Assembly (NCBI GenBank): GCA_026122225.1
Contig: JANEZZ010000310.1
Span: 124,001 to 188,000 of the forward strand
From: Heloderma charlesbogerti
Taxonomy: Eukaryota; Chordata; Lepidosauria; Squamata; Helodermatidae
Length of the DNA stretch: 64,000 bases
Direction: 5' to 3'
In this document: one piece after another, positions 10,198 through 21,435 of the stretch
How positions within the stretch are numbered: the first letter of the stretch is position 1
How the letters are laid out: each line of letters starts with the position of its first letter
Program-made: the position numbers and the translations under genes
The notes under the pieces: model-generated
What the model was told of the DNA's origin: nothing
Database searches by the model: none
Seen by the model: the letters and a program-made list of their open reading frames with translations, nothing else

Positions 10198-10394
10198 CCT
10201 GGTGAATTCATGGTTCTTGGCAGGGCAATAGAGGTCCTTCCTGCTCTCCTTTCTTAGGGTTCTTTCTCTTTAAACGGGACTTGGAATGGGCAGCCCTTCA
10301 AACAGAGGACAGCTTCAAAGAGAGGACTGTCCTCTGACAGCCTTTGAAATAGCGGACCCTCCTCTACTGTAAAGTAGGACACCAGGCCACCCTA
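10198..10394 (-). repeat. TAGGGTGGCCA repeat, end fragment
   Basis: It ends GGCCACCCTA and carries the family words CTTTAAACGGGAC, CAAACAGAGGACA and TAAAGTAGGACAC in the inverse orientation relative to 31219. Confidence 0.65.
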
Positions 10395-10482
10395 CCACAA
10401 AATGTAATACCTGAGGCTGAAATCAGGCATTGTATTCTAAGCACAGTACGATGGTGTCTGCCTGCAACAGATAATGGCTGGC

Positions 10483-10735
10483 TATTTATTTATTTATTTA
10501 TTTATATTTATTACATTAATATCCCACCTTTTTCCCTTTTGCAAGGAACCGAAGCTGGCTAACATAGTCTTCCTCTTCTCCATTTTAGCCTCACAACAAC
10601 CCTGTGGGGTAGATTAGACTGAGAGTCAGTGATGGACCCAAAGTCGCCCAGTGAGCTTCATGGTCCAGTGGGGACTAGAACCCAGATCTCCCGAATCCCA
10701 GTCCAGCACTCTAACCACTACACCATACTGGCCCT
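10483..10735 (-). repeat. tRNA-derived SINE (family B)
   Basis: On the minus strand it starts GGGCCAGTATGGTGTAGTGG, a tRNA-like A box, followed by a B box (GGTTCTAGTCCC). The body includes CACTGGGCGACTTTGGG and it ends in TAAATA repeats. The same SINE is at 25012, 26977, 33748, 35161, 36120 and 57735. Confidence 0.85.
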
Positions 10736-11213
10736 TGAGTATGAGCTTGTATCCTTCCTACCCAAAAGTGCCACCATCTGCTGGGTAAAGATATCCATGG
10801 CGAGTGGGGGCGAGTGACTTCCCTCAGCAGGGTCCCCATCTGGTGTTGCTGCTTTCTGCCACCACCATGTCACTCACCCACTGCCCCTGGACGTGTTTAC
10901 CTGGAGGGCAGCAGCAGTGGTGCTTTTGGATGGGATATGGGAAATAGCTGATTCACTACTCCGCTCCAAGCTGCAGCCAGGTGAACGTGTCTGCGGGATA
11001 CGGTGCCCACTTATGCACAGAGACAAAAGAGGAAATGCATCACCAATAAAGGGGACAGGTGTGCATGGGCTCATTTACATGTATAGATGCACACTTAGAA
11101 TGACTATAATTTAAATAGAAATGCATCTCTCCATACTAGAGACTGTGACCAGCTGACCTCTGAGCTTGCTCTCTCCCCTGTCCAGGTGCTAGCTGTTGAT
11201 AGGCAACTTCAAG

Positions 11214-11500
11214 CAGTGGTGGCTGGTGACTCCAGTGTCAGTGGAGCAGTGAATCCACTCTGAGATTCAGTCAGAATCAGTCAGCACTCTAACGGAGTGA
11301 TCCAAGGTGTTTTGCAAGCTGTCCAAGCAATGGAGGCTTGGTGCTTCACTCCTTGAGTAGCTCCTTTAGAGTTCTGACTCAAAATCAAATCAAATCAGTT
11401 TATTACAGTCATAGACCAACAAGCAGAATTCTGACTGGTTCTGACTGAAACCCAGAACGGATCACCGCCCCACTGACATTGGAGCCACCAGCCTCCACTG
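11214..11500. mobile_element. Foldback MITE, family A, with LINE-tail insertion
   Basis: The ends CAGTGGTGGCTGGTGACTC and GAGCCACCAGCCTCCACTG are inverted copies and the arms pair for about 90 bases. The flanking octamers ACTTCAAG (11206-11213) and ACTTCACA (11501-11508) match at 6 of 8. The element lies inside the TAGGGTGGCCA repeat. One arm carries a 49-base retroposed insertion. Confidence 0.85.
11380..11428 (-). mobile_element. Short LINE 3' tail insertion
   Basis: The 49-base insert interrupts an arm of the foldback element between two copies of TTCTGACT (11372-11379 and 11429-11436). On the minus strand it reads GTTGGTCTATGACTGTAATA and then runs of GATTT, like the 3' end of a non-LTR retrotransposon. 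The family is not identified. Confidence 0.6.
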
Positions 11501-11634
11501 ACTTCACAGCTCCTCCCTGATCTCCCGTCTTAGGCATTTTATTTGTGTACCGAATTCAGACCAGACTGGCCTTCAGACAGAGGATGTGTTCAAATAGAGG
11601 ACTGTCTTCTATAAAGTAGGGCCTGGCCACCCTA

Positions 11635-12851
11635 GGGGAAGGGATGAGTTACTGTTGGCGGCAGTTGGATGCTGCAGTGCCAGCAGGAGCCCTGATGGTG
11701 GGGTGAGTAGGGTTGGTGATACCTTCTGAGCCCCAGGTCCATCGGCACATGCCCGGCCATGCCGTCCTGTGATGCCAGACTTGGCTATGTCTGTCTTGCA
11801 GAAGCGCTCAGCAAGGGAGCTGGGGTTGGCAGTGACAAACCTGCATTATGTGTGAAATGGGCCTCAAACCACACCGGTTCTGTCAATGGAGAGTGGGATC
11901 ATTTCCTATGTTGCCCAAACTCCTTCTCTTTATTTTGGGGGTATAAATGAAGGGTGACTTGGCAAGCTTCCTGCAAGATGGCTTTTGTGATTTTTTTTCC
12001 AGGCATCGCTAGAACAAGATGACCCAGCTCATTCAGGAATCTATTTTTCAACCCAAAAAAATCACTTGGGCTTTCCTTGGTTCCCAGCCACACCACAATA
12101 TTTCTCTTAGAAAACATCGAGAGGCAGGCCTCGGGGAAGGGGCCTCGGGGAGGGCAGGTCAAAATATTGGAATATACTAGATGCACATTCATACATTCCC
12201 ATACAGATCCACAGTTGGTTGCAACTCTGTGCAGTGTTAGTGCTGAAGTTATTATCCTGTCTGTTTACATTCACATTCATTCAAGAGAAACATGCAGTAA
12301 GGTTGTTGCATGCAAGTCCTTCACTACTTTGAAAATGTCCATGAAGTTGTTTCTTCTTTTGCTGAGACCAATGAAACTCTTGGCTATTACTGTGTCCTGC
12401 AGCAGTGGGTTACAGTGATCATTTGTGCATTGCATTAAAAAAAAATCCACCCACCTTTATTGATGCAATACTTTTTGCTTGAGAATTGCATGTTAGTGCA
12501 TCACACAGTGGAACGTTACTTGATATTGCAGCTGATGTCCTTACTTCTGGGATCCCTAACGTGGAGCCCGTGGGCACCAATGTGGTCATGGGCATCTCTT
12601 GGTGCATTCCAGGCTCTCTGCTCCTTCTGATATTTATTTTATTTCTTAAGATTCCTTAAAATAATATTTTTTAAAAAAAAAACCTGGAAGGCTGGCATGT
12701 TGCAAAGTGCTGACTTCCAGCGCCATCTTTATTTGGGTTCAAAAGAGTGATTGTGTGTTTTGGAGCAGAGATCATCTCTGCCTTGTACTCAGGTTCTTGG
12801 GCAAGTTACTTTTCTTTTAGTTCGCATTCTGTGAAATGAGTGTTTTGTAGC
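11635..12851. other. No recognisable gene
   Basis: About 1.2 kb. Frames of 97-113 codons on both strands overlap each other and show no domain. Confidence 0.5.
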
Positions 12852-13304
12852 TAGGGATGAGCGAACTCACCTCAGCCTGCCTCCCACACCGCCCGCTGGA
12901 CCCTCGTCGGCTGCCCGCCCCTGCTCGCCTCACTTGGCGAGTTGCAGGGTGGTTTTCAGCCACTCAGCAAGCAGCGTACAGTGCCCTACTCCTCCACCAA
13001 GCCACCATTTTGCAGGAAATGGCAGCAGACTTTTCCATAAAGGGCCCTCCTGCACAAATGGCGGATGTAAATAGGCCTATTTATACAACATTACAGGCTA
13101 ATATTGCAGCCAATATTAGCTAATATTGCAGCTAATATTGCTTTCCATTTCCACAAAATGGAAGCTTGGCAGAGTATTGGGGGCCGCAGAGCTTGCCCAA
13201 TCCAGCGTGTGCCGAGTTGGGCAAGTGTGGGGGTCTGCGGACTGGCCAAGCTGGCAAGAAATCGCTGAGCCTTGAGCCCCAACCGGATGCCCGTGACATT
13301 CCTA
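12852..13304. mobile_element. Probable hAT-like element
   Basis: The left end TAGGGATGAGCGAAC and right end GACATTCCTA resemble the other TAGGGATG elements. The flanking octamers TTTGTAGC and TTTATGAC match at only 5 of 8. The interior has CAAATGGCGG and a palindromic run of GCTAATATTGCAGC units at 13090-13140, echoing the design of 1672-2630. Confidence 0.5.
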
Positions 13305-13559
13305 TTTATGACTGGCCATTCCAACCATACTAGCCATTTTATGAATGGGGAAGTTCCCCCCCATGGCAGCCATTTTGTGAGGGCACCCATGATACCCTTC
13401 CAAAATTCCAAACGTGCCCAACCGACAAAGTAATATTTTTGCTATTCCATCAGTGTTTTTAATTCTTTGTCAATGCACAAACTATTCTTGGCCATTCCTG
13501 TATCTTATGGCCTAGAACATGAATAGGAGGGGGCTATTGAACAGGTGATGCTCTGTGTT

Positions 13560-13984
13560 CCTGCTCAGTTTGCTGTCCAGGTGCAAACTGTTGCTGTGAA
13601 ACTTTTGCTCTCTTGGCTTCTTATAGTTCAGAGAGATTGAACCTCTGTTAGCCAGAGGGCAAGATTCCATTTCAGAGAAGCTCCCAGGGTCCATATTCCA
13701 GTGGTGGACAAGGCCAAAGGCAAAAGGGGGCAGCGCCAAACTAGCAAAAATGGAAGCATATTTTAGCTTAAAGATTTTACTGCGAGTAACTAAAGCTTAA
13801 GGGAAGCATTTCACCTTTTAGAATGAGAAAGAACAGTGCAACCCCCTCTCCCCAGGAAATGGACAATCGGCAGTTGAGGAGAGTGGGTAGGGGCAGGAAG
13901 AAGGAATGGCTGTCTCAGGAACACTGGACTGGAACATCAGGTGGACCAGATCTGGCCCAACTGGCCTGAGGCTCAACACCCCTG
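13560..13984 (-). mobile_element. hAT-like CAGGGGTGTTGA element
   Basis: Read on the minus strand it starts CAGGGGTGTTGAGCCTCAGG. Words such as CATATTCCAGTGGTGGACAA link it to copies at 18327, 23567 and 32476. The inner edge is approximate. Confidence 0.55.
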
Positions 13985-13999
13985 TTACAGTTCTTTATC

Positions 14000-14512
14000 T
14001 TTAAGCCAGACTTGGACTGGACAAAGGATGTCAGAGAAATCTACAACCGAATCAAATGACTCCAGATTTCTATGAATCCAACCCACAGATTCCACAGTGG
14101 GCCAGCTTTTCCCGAGTCGCACAGATTCCACAGACGTGTGGACCAGGTTTTTTAAAAAACTTTCTGGAATTTTACACAAATTTAGTTGTAGAAAAATACG
14201 TAAAAAAACAAAAACAAAAAAACACCACTGGCTGATAAAGAAAGTTATCCCCATAGGCTAAAGGATGAAAAAGCGCATTGGGGAGATTTGCGCATTTTGG
14301 GGGGATTTGCACATTTTTGCCAGTGCAAATTTGCACAAATTTGGGAAACTGGAAAAAATCCAATTCTGCCAATGAACGGACAATGAAACAAAAGGCACCT
14401 GGCAATCCACAAAACACAGACAGAACGGATTTTACAAAATCCATACATCCCTGGACTGGACAGTTCTTCAAATAGAGGATGCTTTCTCTCTAAAGTAGGG
14501 CACGTGGCCACC
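14000..14512 (-). repeat. TAGGGTGGCCA repeat split by a hAT-like element
   Basis: Short pieces at 14000-14021 and 14453-14512 (ending in TAAAGTAGGGCACGTGGCC) flank the element at 14022-14452 and join in sequence when compared with the copy at 10198. Confidence 0.6.
14022..14452. mobile_element. hAT-like element, GATGTCAGAG family
   Basis: Perfect 8-bp duplications GGACTGGA flank it (14014-14021 and 14453-14460). The left end is CAAAGGATGTCAGAGAAATC and the right end CATACATCCCT. The interior has the family words TTTCTATGAATCCAACCCAC and short ATTTGCACA units. It inserted in the older TAGGGTGGCCA repeat. Confidence 0.85.
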
Positions 14513-15256
14513 TTTCCCTTGCCCCCACTTGCCACACAACCTGATTTATTTATTTATTTATTTTGCTTCATTAACTCCAGCAAGTCAGTCAGACGTTTTC
14601 TGAAACCCTGTATCGATCTCACTTTGATGTACTCCAATAAAACACATTGACAGAAACTATTTGTGTCGGACGAAGCTTCGAGTTACAGCAAGCCTCTATG
14701 GCATATATAAAGAGAGGTTAAGCATCCTGCCTGCAAACGCACAGATTAGCTCTTTCAGCTAAGCACACACCAGCCTCATTCAATCCACCGCCGCACGATT
14801 AGGATCGGAAGCGATTTCCTGTCTCTCCGGCTTGTGGTGCTTACGGTGATAGATCAGCTTGCAAGTAAGGAGGCAGAGGGAGCCATAGGGGAACGGAAGA
14901 CAGCTGTTTCCCAGTGAGCTCTCCCACAGTTTCACTCTGGCCTTTGTTAATTGTGCAACAGCAAGAGATGCCCCCAAACTGCACTGCTGGACATTTTTTG
15001 CTTGTCAAATTGGATCCTGGAAGTGATGTGACAATGTCTGCTGTTCCTGCCAAACTTCGCCAAATGTCCGCCAGGCCTCAGCCAAGCTCAGAGGCAGCTA
15101 GACTGCAGCTGTAGGACTGGGTGGGAGGCCTGTCCAGTTTGGGCACAGGCAGACCAAAGTCCAAATGGCCAGAGGCTGGCAGTGAGGTTCTGGATCAAGC
15201 ACCCCAAAGTGGTGGAGGGCAGGAGCCTGTGTGGCTGCTCAGACAGATTACTCGGC
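14513..15256. other. No recognisable gene
   Basis: Apparently single-copy sequence with a TTTA run near 14545. A TATATAAA word at 14703 lies in no recognisable promoter or exon context. Confidence 0.5.
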
Positions 15257-15566
15257 TAGGCATGTCAGGGAAATCCACAACAGATACAAGTGAGATAGGA
15301 TTTCTATGAATCCAACCTGCAGATTCCATAGCAGACTGGCTTTTTCTCACTTGTGTAGATTCTGCAGCCTGTTTTGTTTTTTAAAGAAAAACTGGGGGGG
15401 GGGGATTTGCACAAATGTGTATTTGTGCACATGCCCATTAGTGCAAATGAGCATTTGCAACTGAACAAAATTCTTGTACAAAAAATCCAGTTTCCTCAAT
15501 GAGCAGACGACGGAGCAAAAGGCAAAACACAGACAGAACAGATTTAACAAAATCCATACATCCCTA
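15257..15566. mobile_element. hAT-like element, GATGTCAGAG family
   Basis: It begins TAGGCATGTCAGGGAAATCC and ends AATCCATACATCCCTA. Flanks are ACTCGGC and GCTCAGGC, similar only if one base is allowed to be lost. The interior matches 14022-14452, including TTTCTATGAATCCAACC and the GCAAAT units. Confidence 0.75.
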
Positions 15567-15957
15567 GCTCAGGCTGAGGATCCAACTCAGGTGTTGAGAC
15601 TTTACAAGCAGCACCTGCAACAAAATGTTGCAGTGGGAAGTGCTCCTGTTCAGGGTTGTGGTCGGCTGGCCAGCCAGCCATGCCATTCATCAGGAAATTC
15701 CATTGCATTCCCCCTCTCCCTTAGTCTCCCATTTCTTCCCTTCTCCACTTTTCAACAATGCTCAGTTCTGACTCTGCTGTTTTTGGGCTCCCTCCCCCAG
15801 GGTGATTTTCTTCTAAATATTGTTGGAGGGTACTTCGGCAAAACTTGGGGCTTCCCTGAGCACGCTGATATGTCTTTCTTGTGCATGGATGGTGCTGTTT
15901 TGGCCAGATAAGGAGTCACACTCAGAGAATTAGTTCACTATTAGTATATAAGACAGG
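15567..15957. other. No recognisable gene
   Basis: Nothing recognisable was seen. Confidence 0.4.
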
Positions 15958-16310
15958 CCAGAGGTCCCCAAACTTGTTGGCTCTATGGGCACATTTGGAA
16001 TTTTGATAGAGTGTTGTGGGCACTGTCACAAAATGTCTGCCATTGGAGGGGAGGTTTCCCATTCACAAAATGGTTGCTATGGTAGGTGTGGCCAGTCACA
16101 AATCACCCATTTCCCAGAAGGCAAACTGATGAGGCTAAAAGAAACGTAACTTGGCCAAGAACCTAAGTACAGGCTGAGGTGGGCTCTAAGCTCCAAAACA
16201 CAAAACCAGTCCTTTGAACCCACAGTTTCCTGCTTCAACACCCATTTCACAGAAGGCAAACTGATGAGGCTCAGAGGCAAGTAACTTCAACAAGAATCTG
16301 AGTTGTGAGT
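15958..16310 (+). mobile_element. hAT-like GGTCCCCAAAC element
   Basis: The left part reads AGAGGTCCCCAAACTTGTTGG and continues with CACAAAATG words. A related copy is at 25991-26280. The right edge is approximate. The CAGGGGTCCCCAA start is typical of hAT families in vertebrates as I recall them. Confidence 0.55.
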
Positions 16311-16479
16311 TAGTCTCTTGTGGGTTCTGATAGGCTTGCAGAGGTCAGCTGAACCGACACCTAGTAAAGAGCACTCTTGTTCAACACAGCCCTAATCTGC
16401 ATTGTTTGCACTACCAAGGTGCTGGTGGTGCAGGAGGTAAGGTGTGGGATACTGGCTGCTGGAGGTTCTGCTCTCTCTC

Positions 16480-16515
16480 TCGCACACACACACGCACACA
16501 CACACACACACACAC
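16480..16515. repeat. AC microsatellite
   Basis: CA repeats that continue at 16718-16732 on the other side of a foldback element. Confidence 0.95.
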
Positions 16516-16717
16516 CAGTGGAGGCTGGTGGCTCCGATGTCAGTGGGGTGATAAATCCGCTCCGGGTTTCAGTCGGAACCAGTCAGAACTCTAAAGTAGC
16601 TATCTAAGGTGCTTTGCTTTGCACCTTGGATAGCTCCTTTAGAGTTTTGACTGATTCTGACTGAAAGCCGGAGTGGATTCACAGCCCCACTGACATCAGA
16701 GCCACAAGCCTCCACTG
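16516..16717. mobile_element. Foldback MITE, family A, complete
   Basis: Both ends are intact: CAGTGGAGGCTGGTGGCTC and its inverse, with one mismatch, ending CCTCCACTG. The arms pair over almost the whole 202 bases around a centre near 16616 (GTGCTTTG / CTTTGCAC). It splits a CA microsatellite, so the ACACACAC duplication is uninformative by itself. Confidence 0.9.
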
Positions 16718-16794
16718 ACACACACACACACATACCCATGCCCTGCAACTTCTCTGACTCAGTGATCCCAGAGCTGCACCAGAAATTACTACTA

Positions 16795-17174
16795 AAGTGG
16801 CTATTATGCATCACCAACAAAGAATGACAAAAGAGGACACATGTTTGCATAAAGATGCTGATTTATATGTATAGATGCACATTCAGGAATAATTTAATTC
16901 AGAAATCATTTAAATCTCACCAGAATGAGGAAGATGGTGACCAGGTGACCTGTGGGCCCACTGCTCCGTCTGCTGTCTGGGTGCTCACTGCTGATGAGCA
17001 GTGATGGGCAACTTCAAGGCCCCTGCTGCTCCCCCTTCTTAGGGTTCTTTATCTTTAAACCAGACATAGACTCTTAAGCCCTTCAAAGAGAGGACACCTT
17101 CAAACAGAGGATCATCCTCTGACAGCCCTTCAAACAGAGGACTGCCATCTGTGTAAAGTAGGACACACGGCCAA
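16795..17174 (-). repeat. TAGGGTGGCCA repeat
   Basis: It shares GATGACAAAAGAGGACACA-like words, TATAGATGCACATTCA and TAAAGTAGGACACACGGCC with the copies at 10999, 38242 and 57045. Confidence 0.65.
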
Positions 17175-17389
17175 CAAATTACCACAAAACAGTGGAACTA
17201 CAGACTGAATTTGTAATTGTAGGAAAGTGGTTGTGTAATTGCTGTGGCACAAGGTCAACCAACACATCCCTGTCACAAGTCTATTCCACTTCTTACACAA
17301 TGCATAAGCAGAGATATATGAGCATTTCATTTTTACTGGTAGAACATGCGAGCATGCTCCCTTTGAAGCACCGAACATGAGCATGAGCG

Positions 17390-17601
17390 CATGTCCACCA
17401 AAAATGTTCACAAATTATTGAACACGTGCTCGCGTCTGTCTCGTTCCTGATTCCAAGTTCTGCTTGCACAAATTTCCTAATTTGCCCAGATTTTGTCAGT
17501 AGACTAAATCAGCCCCACTTTAGTCCACTGCAGTCTGTGGGTCACATTCATAGAAATCCAACTTAATTTGATTCTGTTGCAGATTTCTCTGACATCCCTA
17601 A
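17390..17601 (-). mobile_element. hAT-like element end, GATGTCAGAG family
   Basis: The right edge reads CAGATTTCTCTGACATCCCTA, the inverse of the family left end, preceded by TCATAGAAATCCAAC. The other terminus was not found. Confidence 0.6.
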
Positions 17602-18326
17602 CTACAACCAACTTTTCCCCAGTGATGTGAATGTCAACAAATAAATGACATGGTGTCATTGCATTAGCCTTTCCCCACCTCCCGCAGGCAGCAGTCAATA
17701 AATCAGAATGACAAAATGCTAATATAGAGCCATTATGGCACCCACTTTTTCCACAATGGCCATTTACTGAGGAGTCATGGGTTGGATGCACCCACACATC
17801 ATCCCTTAACCTGATGTTTGGGCCTAATTCAGAAGCCACCTGGGCATCAATAACATTGGGGTCATTTCACACACACCACCGTGCGATCAACTCACTTTCT
17901 GCAATTCCCAAGCTTGTGATTTCTCAGTATAAAAAACATGTAGCGCCATCCAAAAACCTGACAGGACCCAGGGTCCTCTTCAACCAGTTACACCAATAGT
18001 CGCTAAGGGAAAAGCCTGTTTCATGCTGATATTGAAACTCACCCATCCATAGCAAAGTGGACATGAGCATTTTCTGGCACAAGCAGTATTTGGCTTTTGT
18101 GCACCCTTGCAAATCACCCTAAATGAGGGTTAATGGTGGATAGAGAGCAGCTGAATCCTGTGTTTGCCAGTGGATACCATCAACTGCCTTGCCAGAACCA
18201 GATGCTGCTGGGTATCAGCAGGAACTGGGCTTCTGCAATGGCTTCCGCATACTCAGTCATGTGAGTCAGAACTATAAATATATGTGGGACACTTTCACGC
18301 AAGGAACAGCAGGGAAGGTTACACTA
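17602..18326. other. No recognisable gene
   Basis: About 725 bases with no recognised content. Confidence 0.5.
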
Positions 18327-18900
18327 GGGATGTTGAAACTCTTGCCACTCGAGGTCCGAATGCCATTTTGGATAAGTTCTTGGGGGCCGCATTCCAGTGG
18401 TGGGTGGGACCAAAAGCAAAAAAAGTCTGGATCAAAGGCAAAAGGGGGTGGGGCTGATGTTGTATAGGTAGGAGGAATGACTGCAGAATCAGCAGGCCTC
18501 CAATACAACTGTCCTTTAATTCAGCACACGCAGAAGATACCACTTAGCAGAAGCTCCATCCCTGATGCTACTCCCAGCTCTACAGGAGCTGCCAAGGTTC
18601 AGAACAATAACTCAGCCACAGTAACCCCCCCCCCAGATACATAACAGCTAAAATACCAAAAATGCCAGCATATTACAGCTTAACCGACTTACTAAGCCTT
18701 AGGAGAGGCATTTCAACCTTTTAGAATGCGGGAAAACTGCACAAAAGCTGGAAACCACCAAATAATCGCTGGTTGGGGGAATGGGGGTGTGGCCATGGAA
18801 AGGAGACATGGCTATCTGTGGAATCCCAGAGACCTGGATTGGGACCCCAGGCCAGCTGGATTTGACCTGCAGGTCTGAGGATCTGCACCCGTGCTTTACA
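18327..18900 (+). mobile_element. hAT-like GGGATGTTGAAAC element
   Basis: It starts TAGGGATGTTGAAACTCTTG and contains GGGGGCCGCATTCCAGTGG and CAAAAGGGGGTGGGG, matching 13560-13984 (inverse), 23567 and 32476. A C run lies at 18626. The right edge is approximate. Confidence 0.5.
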
Positions 18901-18961
18901 CCCCACCCGCCTCCCAAACTACAGGACCCAGCAGTGTTCTAGACTTGTGAGAAGTGACATT

Positions 18962-19030
18962 TAGGCAGTAATTCTATACACACTTACCTGGGAGCAAGTC
19001 CAATTGAATTCAGTGGGGGTTACTTCAGGA
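18962..19030. mobile_element. MITE family C fragment
   Basis: Contains the shared words TACCTGGGAGCAAGTCC and TTGAATTCAGTGGG found at 45452, 49835 and 54893. Confidence 0.6.
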
Positions 19031-19968
19031 TGATGGTGGTGATGATGGTGATACAAATTTATATTGCGCTCCATACTGGAGTAGATACGAATGGGATTGC
19101 ACTGCCGTTTATTTCAATTAGTCTGCCCTGCCTCTCTCGGGCTCAAAGAGGCTTAATGATATAGTCCATTGGGAGGGTCACCTAGTTCAATATGCACAAT
19201 AGCAGCATCTTCCTGTGCTCAAGAGCTGGGAACGGCAGACGCCCGCCGTCTGCACTCACCTTGTGTGCGTCACTCACAAAACTCCCCACTGCTAAGAGCC
19301 AAATGACCCCTGGTGAGAAGGAAGCTCCTGGAGCTTATCAAGACAAAACACAAAAGACCTCCTGCAATTTCAATCCAGACCCACTGGGCTGTCGGAAGGA
19401 TGGCGGGCTTTGACGGACAGTTACACCATTGTCTAATATAGCGGGGAGAGCTTTTATGCTTCGCGCTCATCTCCCATTTGCAAACTACAATGAAGCCATC
19501 AGTCAAAACAGAGCTGTTTCCTGGGGCTGGACATTTGGCATGTTCTTGTCCTCTGTGCCTCCATCTGCTTTCCTGGAAGGTTTATCTGGTTACGGGTAGC
19601 ACAAAAGAGGTACAGATGGAGAGGAAGAAGCTAAGGAGTCAGCTGTCCTCAGAGAGGCATGGGCCCGCTGCATCTGCCTCATCTGAATGGGCAACTGCAT
19701 TGCCGAAGGGTGCCACACCTCAACGCACGTGCGGCATTTGCACGATTTTGGAGCGACTAGTACACAGCTGTAACGAATTGTAAGAAGGCACTGGGATTCT
19801 GACACATTTGCAACACGTTTCATGAAACGGTGAGGCTGGGGTGCTTCCTTCCTAGTGCAGACAATCCAGAGGCATTGTGCAGCTATTCCACCTCTTCTTT
19901 GTTTGTGGATTCTCTGCAGGAAGCAAAAAGATGGAAGAAATGGTGGGAAAACACAGGAGGGTTATAAG
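19031..19968. other. No recognisable gene
   Basis: About 940 bases. A 101-codon plus-strand frame (19478-19783) has no recognisable domain. Confidence 0.5.
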
Positions 19969-20662
19969 TAGGGCTGTGCACCACTTTGGCCTGAAGCTGG
20001 AACTCCAACCTGAAGTGGGGTGCCTCAGGCCACTTCAGGCAGCTTTCAAGGTGGGGCAGAGGGGGCACAAAGCAGCACAAAGTGGGTCAGGTTGCTCTGA
20101 AGTGCTTCAACATGCTTTGGAGCAATCTGGAAGCCCAGCCGCGCTGCCACTGCCCAGCCCCCAGCTCCTTACCTGGGCCCTCAGGATGCACACTGGCAGC
20201 CATCTACCTGTTCCACGGAGTTGCCATTTTTAAAATGGCAACTTTTTAAAATGGAAACTTTTTAAAATGGCAACTCCCTGTATTTCTGGAAATAGATCCG
20301 GTGCAAATGGCGGTCATCAAGCATGCAATGTTAATGTAGCGTGCTCGATGGCTGGACAGCTTCCATTTGTGCAGGATCTATTTCCAGAAATACAAGGAGT
20401 TGCCATGGTGACTCCCTGGAAGAAGAAGATGGCTGCTGTTGCATGACCAGAGGGCCCAGGTAAGCAGCAGTGACCCCCTGGAAGAAAATGGCTGCTGGCA
20501 CACATCCTGAGGTCCCAATTAAGGAGCTAGGGGCTCGTGCAGTGTGGCGGGGGCGTCCGGGGATGGTCAAAGGGATTTGGGCCCCCAAATCAGCTCAAAG
20601 CAGATTAGGCCCACCTTGAAAGTGGCCACTGAGCTGGATCAGGGGATCCCTGCACAGCCCTA
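19969..20662. mobile_element. hAT-like TAGGGCTGTGCA element
   Basis: The ends TAGGGCTGTGCA and TGCACAGCCCTA are perfect 12-bp inverted repeats. The flanks GTTATAAG (19961-19968) and GTTTTAAG (20663-20670) match at 7 of 8. The middle forms a large hairpin: about 45 bases at 20265-20310 pair with 20361-20403, including TATTTCTGGAAATAGATCC. Repeats of TTTTTAAAATGG lie at 20226-20270. The 118-codon frame across it is not a transposase. Confidence 0.85.
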
Positions 20663-20867
20663 GTTTTAAGTGGAAGGCAGCAGCACCCAGATGCCCTATA
20701 AAAAACCCATAAACAATACAGCAGTGGCGCAATAGAAGCCTTGTCTCGAAGTTCCTTTGATATGGGGCAACCAAGTCATTGTATTAGAAGGTGAGATCCA
20801 ATGGACACATCCACACCAGCACTCCCTCCAGCTAAATTTCATGTTGCTAAAGGCTGCAGGTGTGTGA

Positions 20868-20945
20868 ACACTGACTTGTAAGTGAGTCCCATTGAACAAA
20901 ATGGGTGCTTACTTCTGAGGGCATACGCTCCAATTCCAGAAGCCC
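20868..20945. mobile_element. MITE family C fragment
   Basis: Contains AAGTGAGTCCCATTGAACAA and TACTTCTGAGG, as in the other family C copies. Confidence 0.55.
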
Positions 20946-20981
20946 CAAACCAAGAAGCATAAATGGAACCTGGAACAGCAG

Positions 20982-21431
20982 TAGGAATGGACTAATCCGT
21001 TTTACTTTCTGTAATGCTTGCATTTTTTTCAAGCGTAACTTCATTCAATCCCATTCTTGCATGAGTTTGCCGTTTTTTTAAGTCTGCATGAAAATCTGAG
21101 TGCATTTTCACAGGCATGAAAATTCATATGCATTTAGGTACACATTTTCCCTAATATATGTGCTTTTTTCAAGCAATTTCCCCTAACAGATGTCCTGTTG
21201 TACACTATTTCCCTAATGTAGGCTATTTATGTTACCTAACATATGCATTTTTGTATGCAATTTTCTAAGGTAGGCATTTTTTTAACCGGAGAACTGCTTT
21301 AACCGGAGAAATTCAGAGAAGTGTTGAAGCCGAAGGACAATTGCGTTCCTGTTTGCAGATCAGTTCTGGAAGGGCGAACTGGGCTGGTTCATCTTAAAAT
21401 GCAAGCCAAATTAATTACTTACCCATCTCTA
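20982..21431. mobile_element. hAT-like TAGGAATGG element
   Basis: It begins TAGGAATGGACTAATCC and ends TACCCATCTCTA. The flanking octamers AACAGCAG (20974-20981) and GACAGGAG (21432-21439) match at 6 of 8. The interior is AT-rich with repeated CATTTTT and CCCTAA words. No coding capacity. Confidence 0.6.
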
Positions 21432-21435
21432 GACA

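Larger units (their letters stand above)
10999..11634 (-). repeat. TAGGGTGGCCA repeat with inserted MITE
   Basis: The ends are TACGGTGCCCAC and GGCCACCCTA, inverted with respect to each other. The body is split by the foldback element at 11214-11500. Words such as TAGATGCACACTTAGAATGA and CAGCTGACCTCTGAGC match the copies at 16795 and 38242. Confidence 0.65.

Noticed and set aside
14695..14720. TATATAAA as a possible promoter
   Set aside because: An isolated AT-rich word with no initiator, exon or conserved context.
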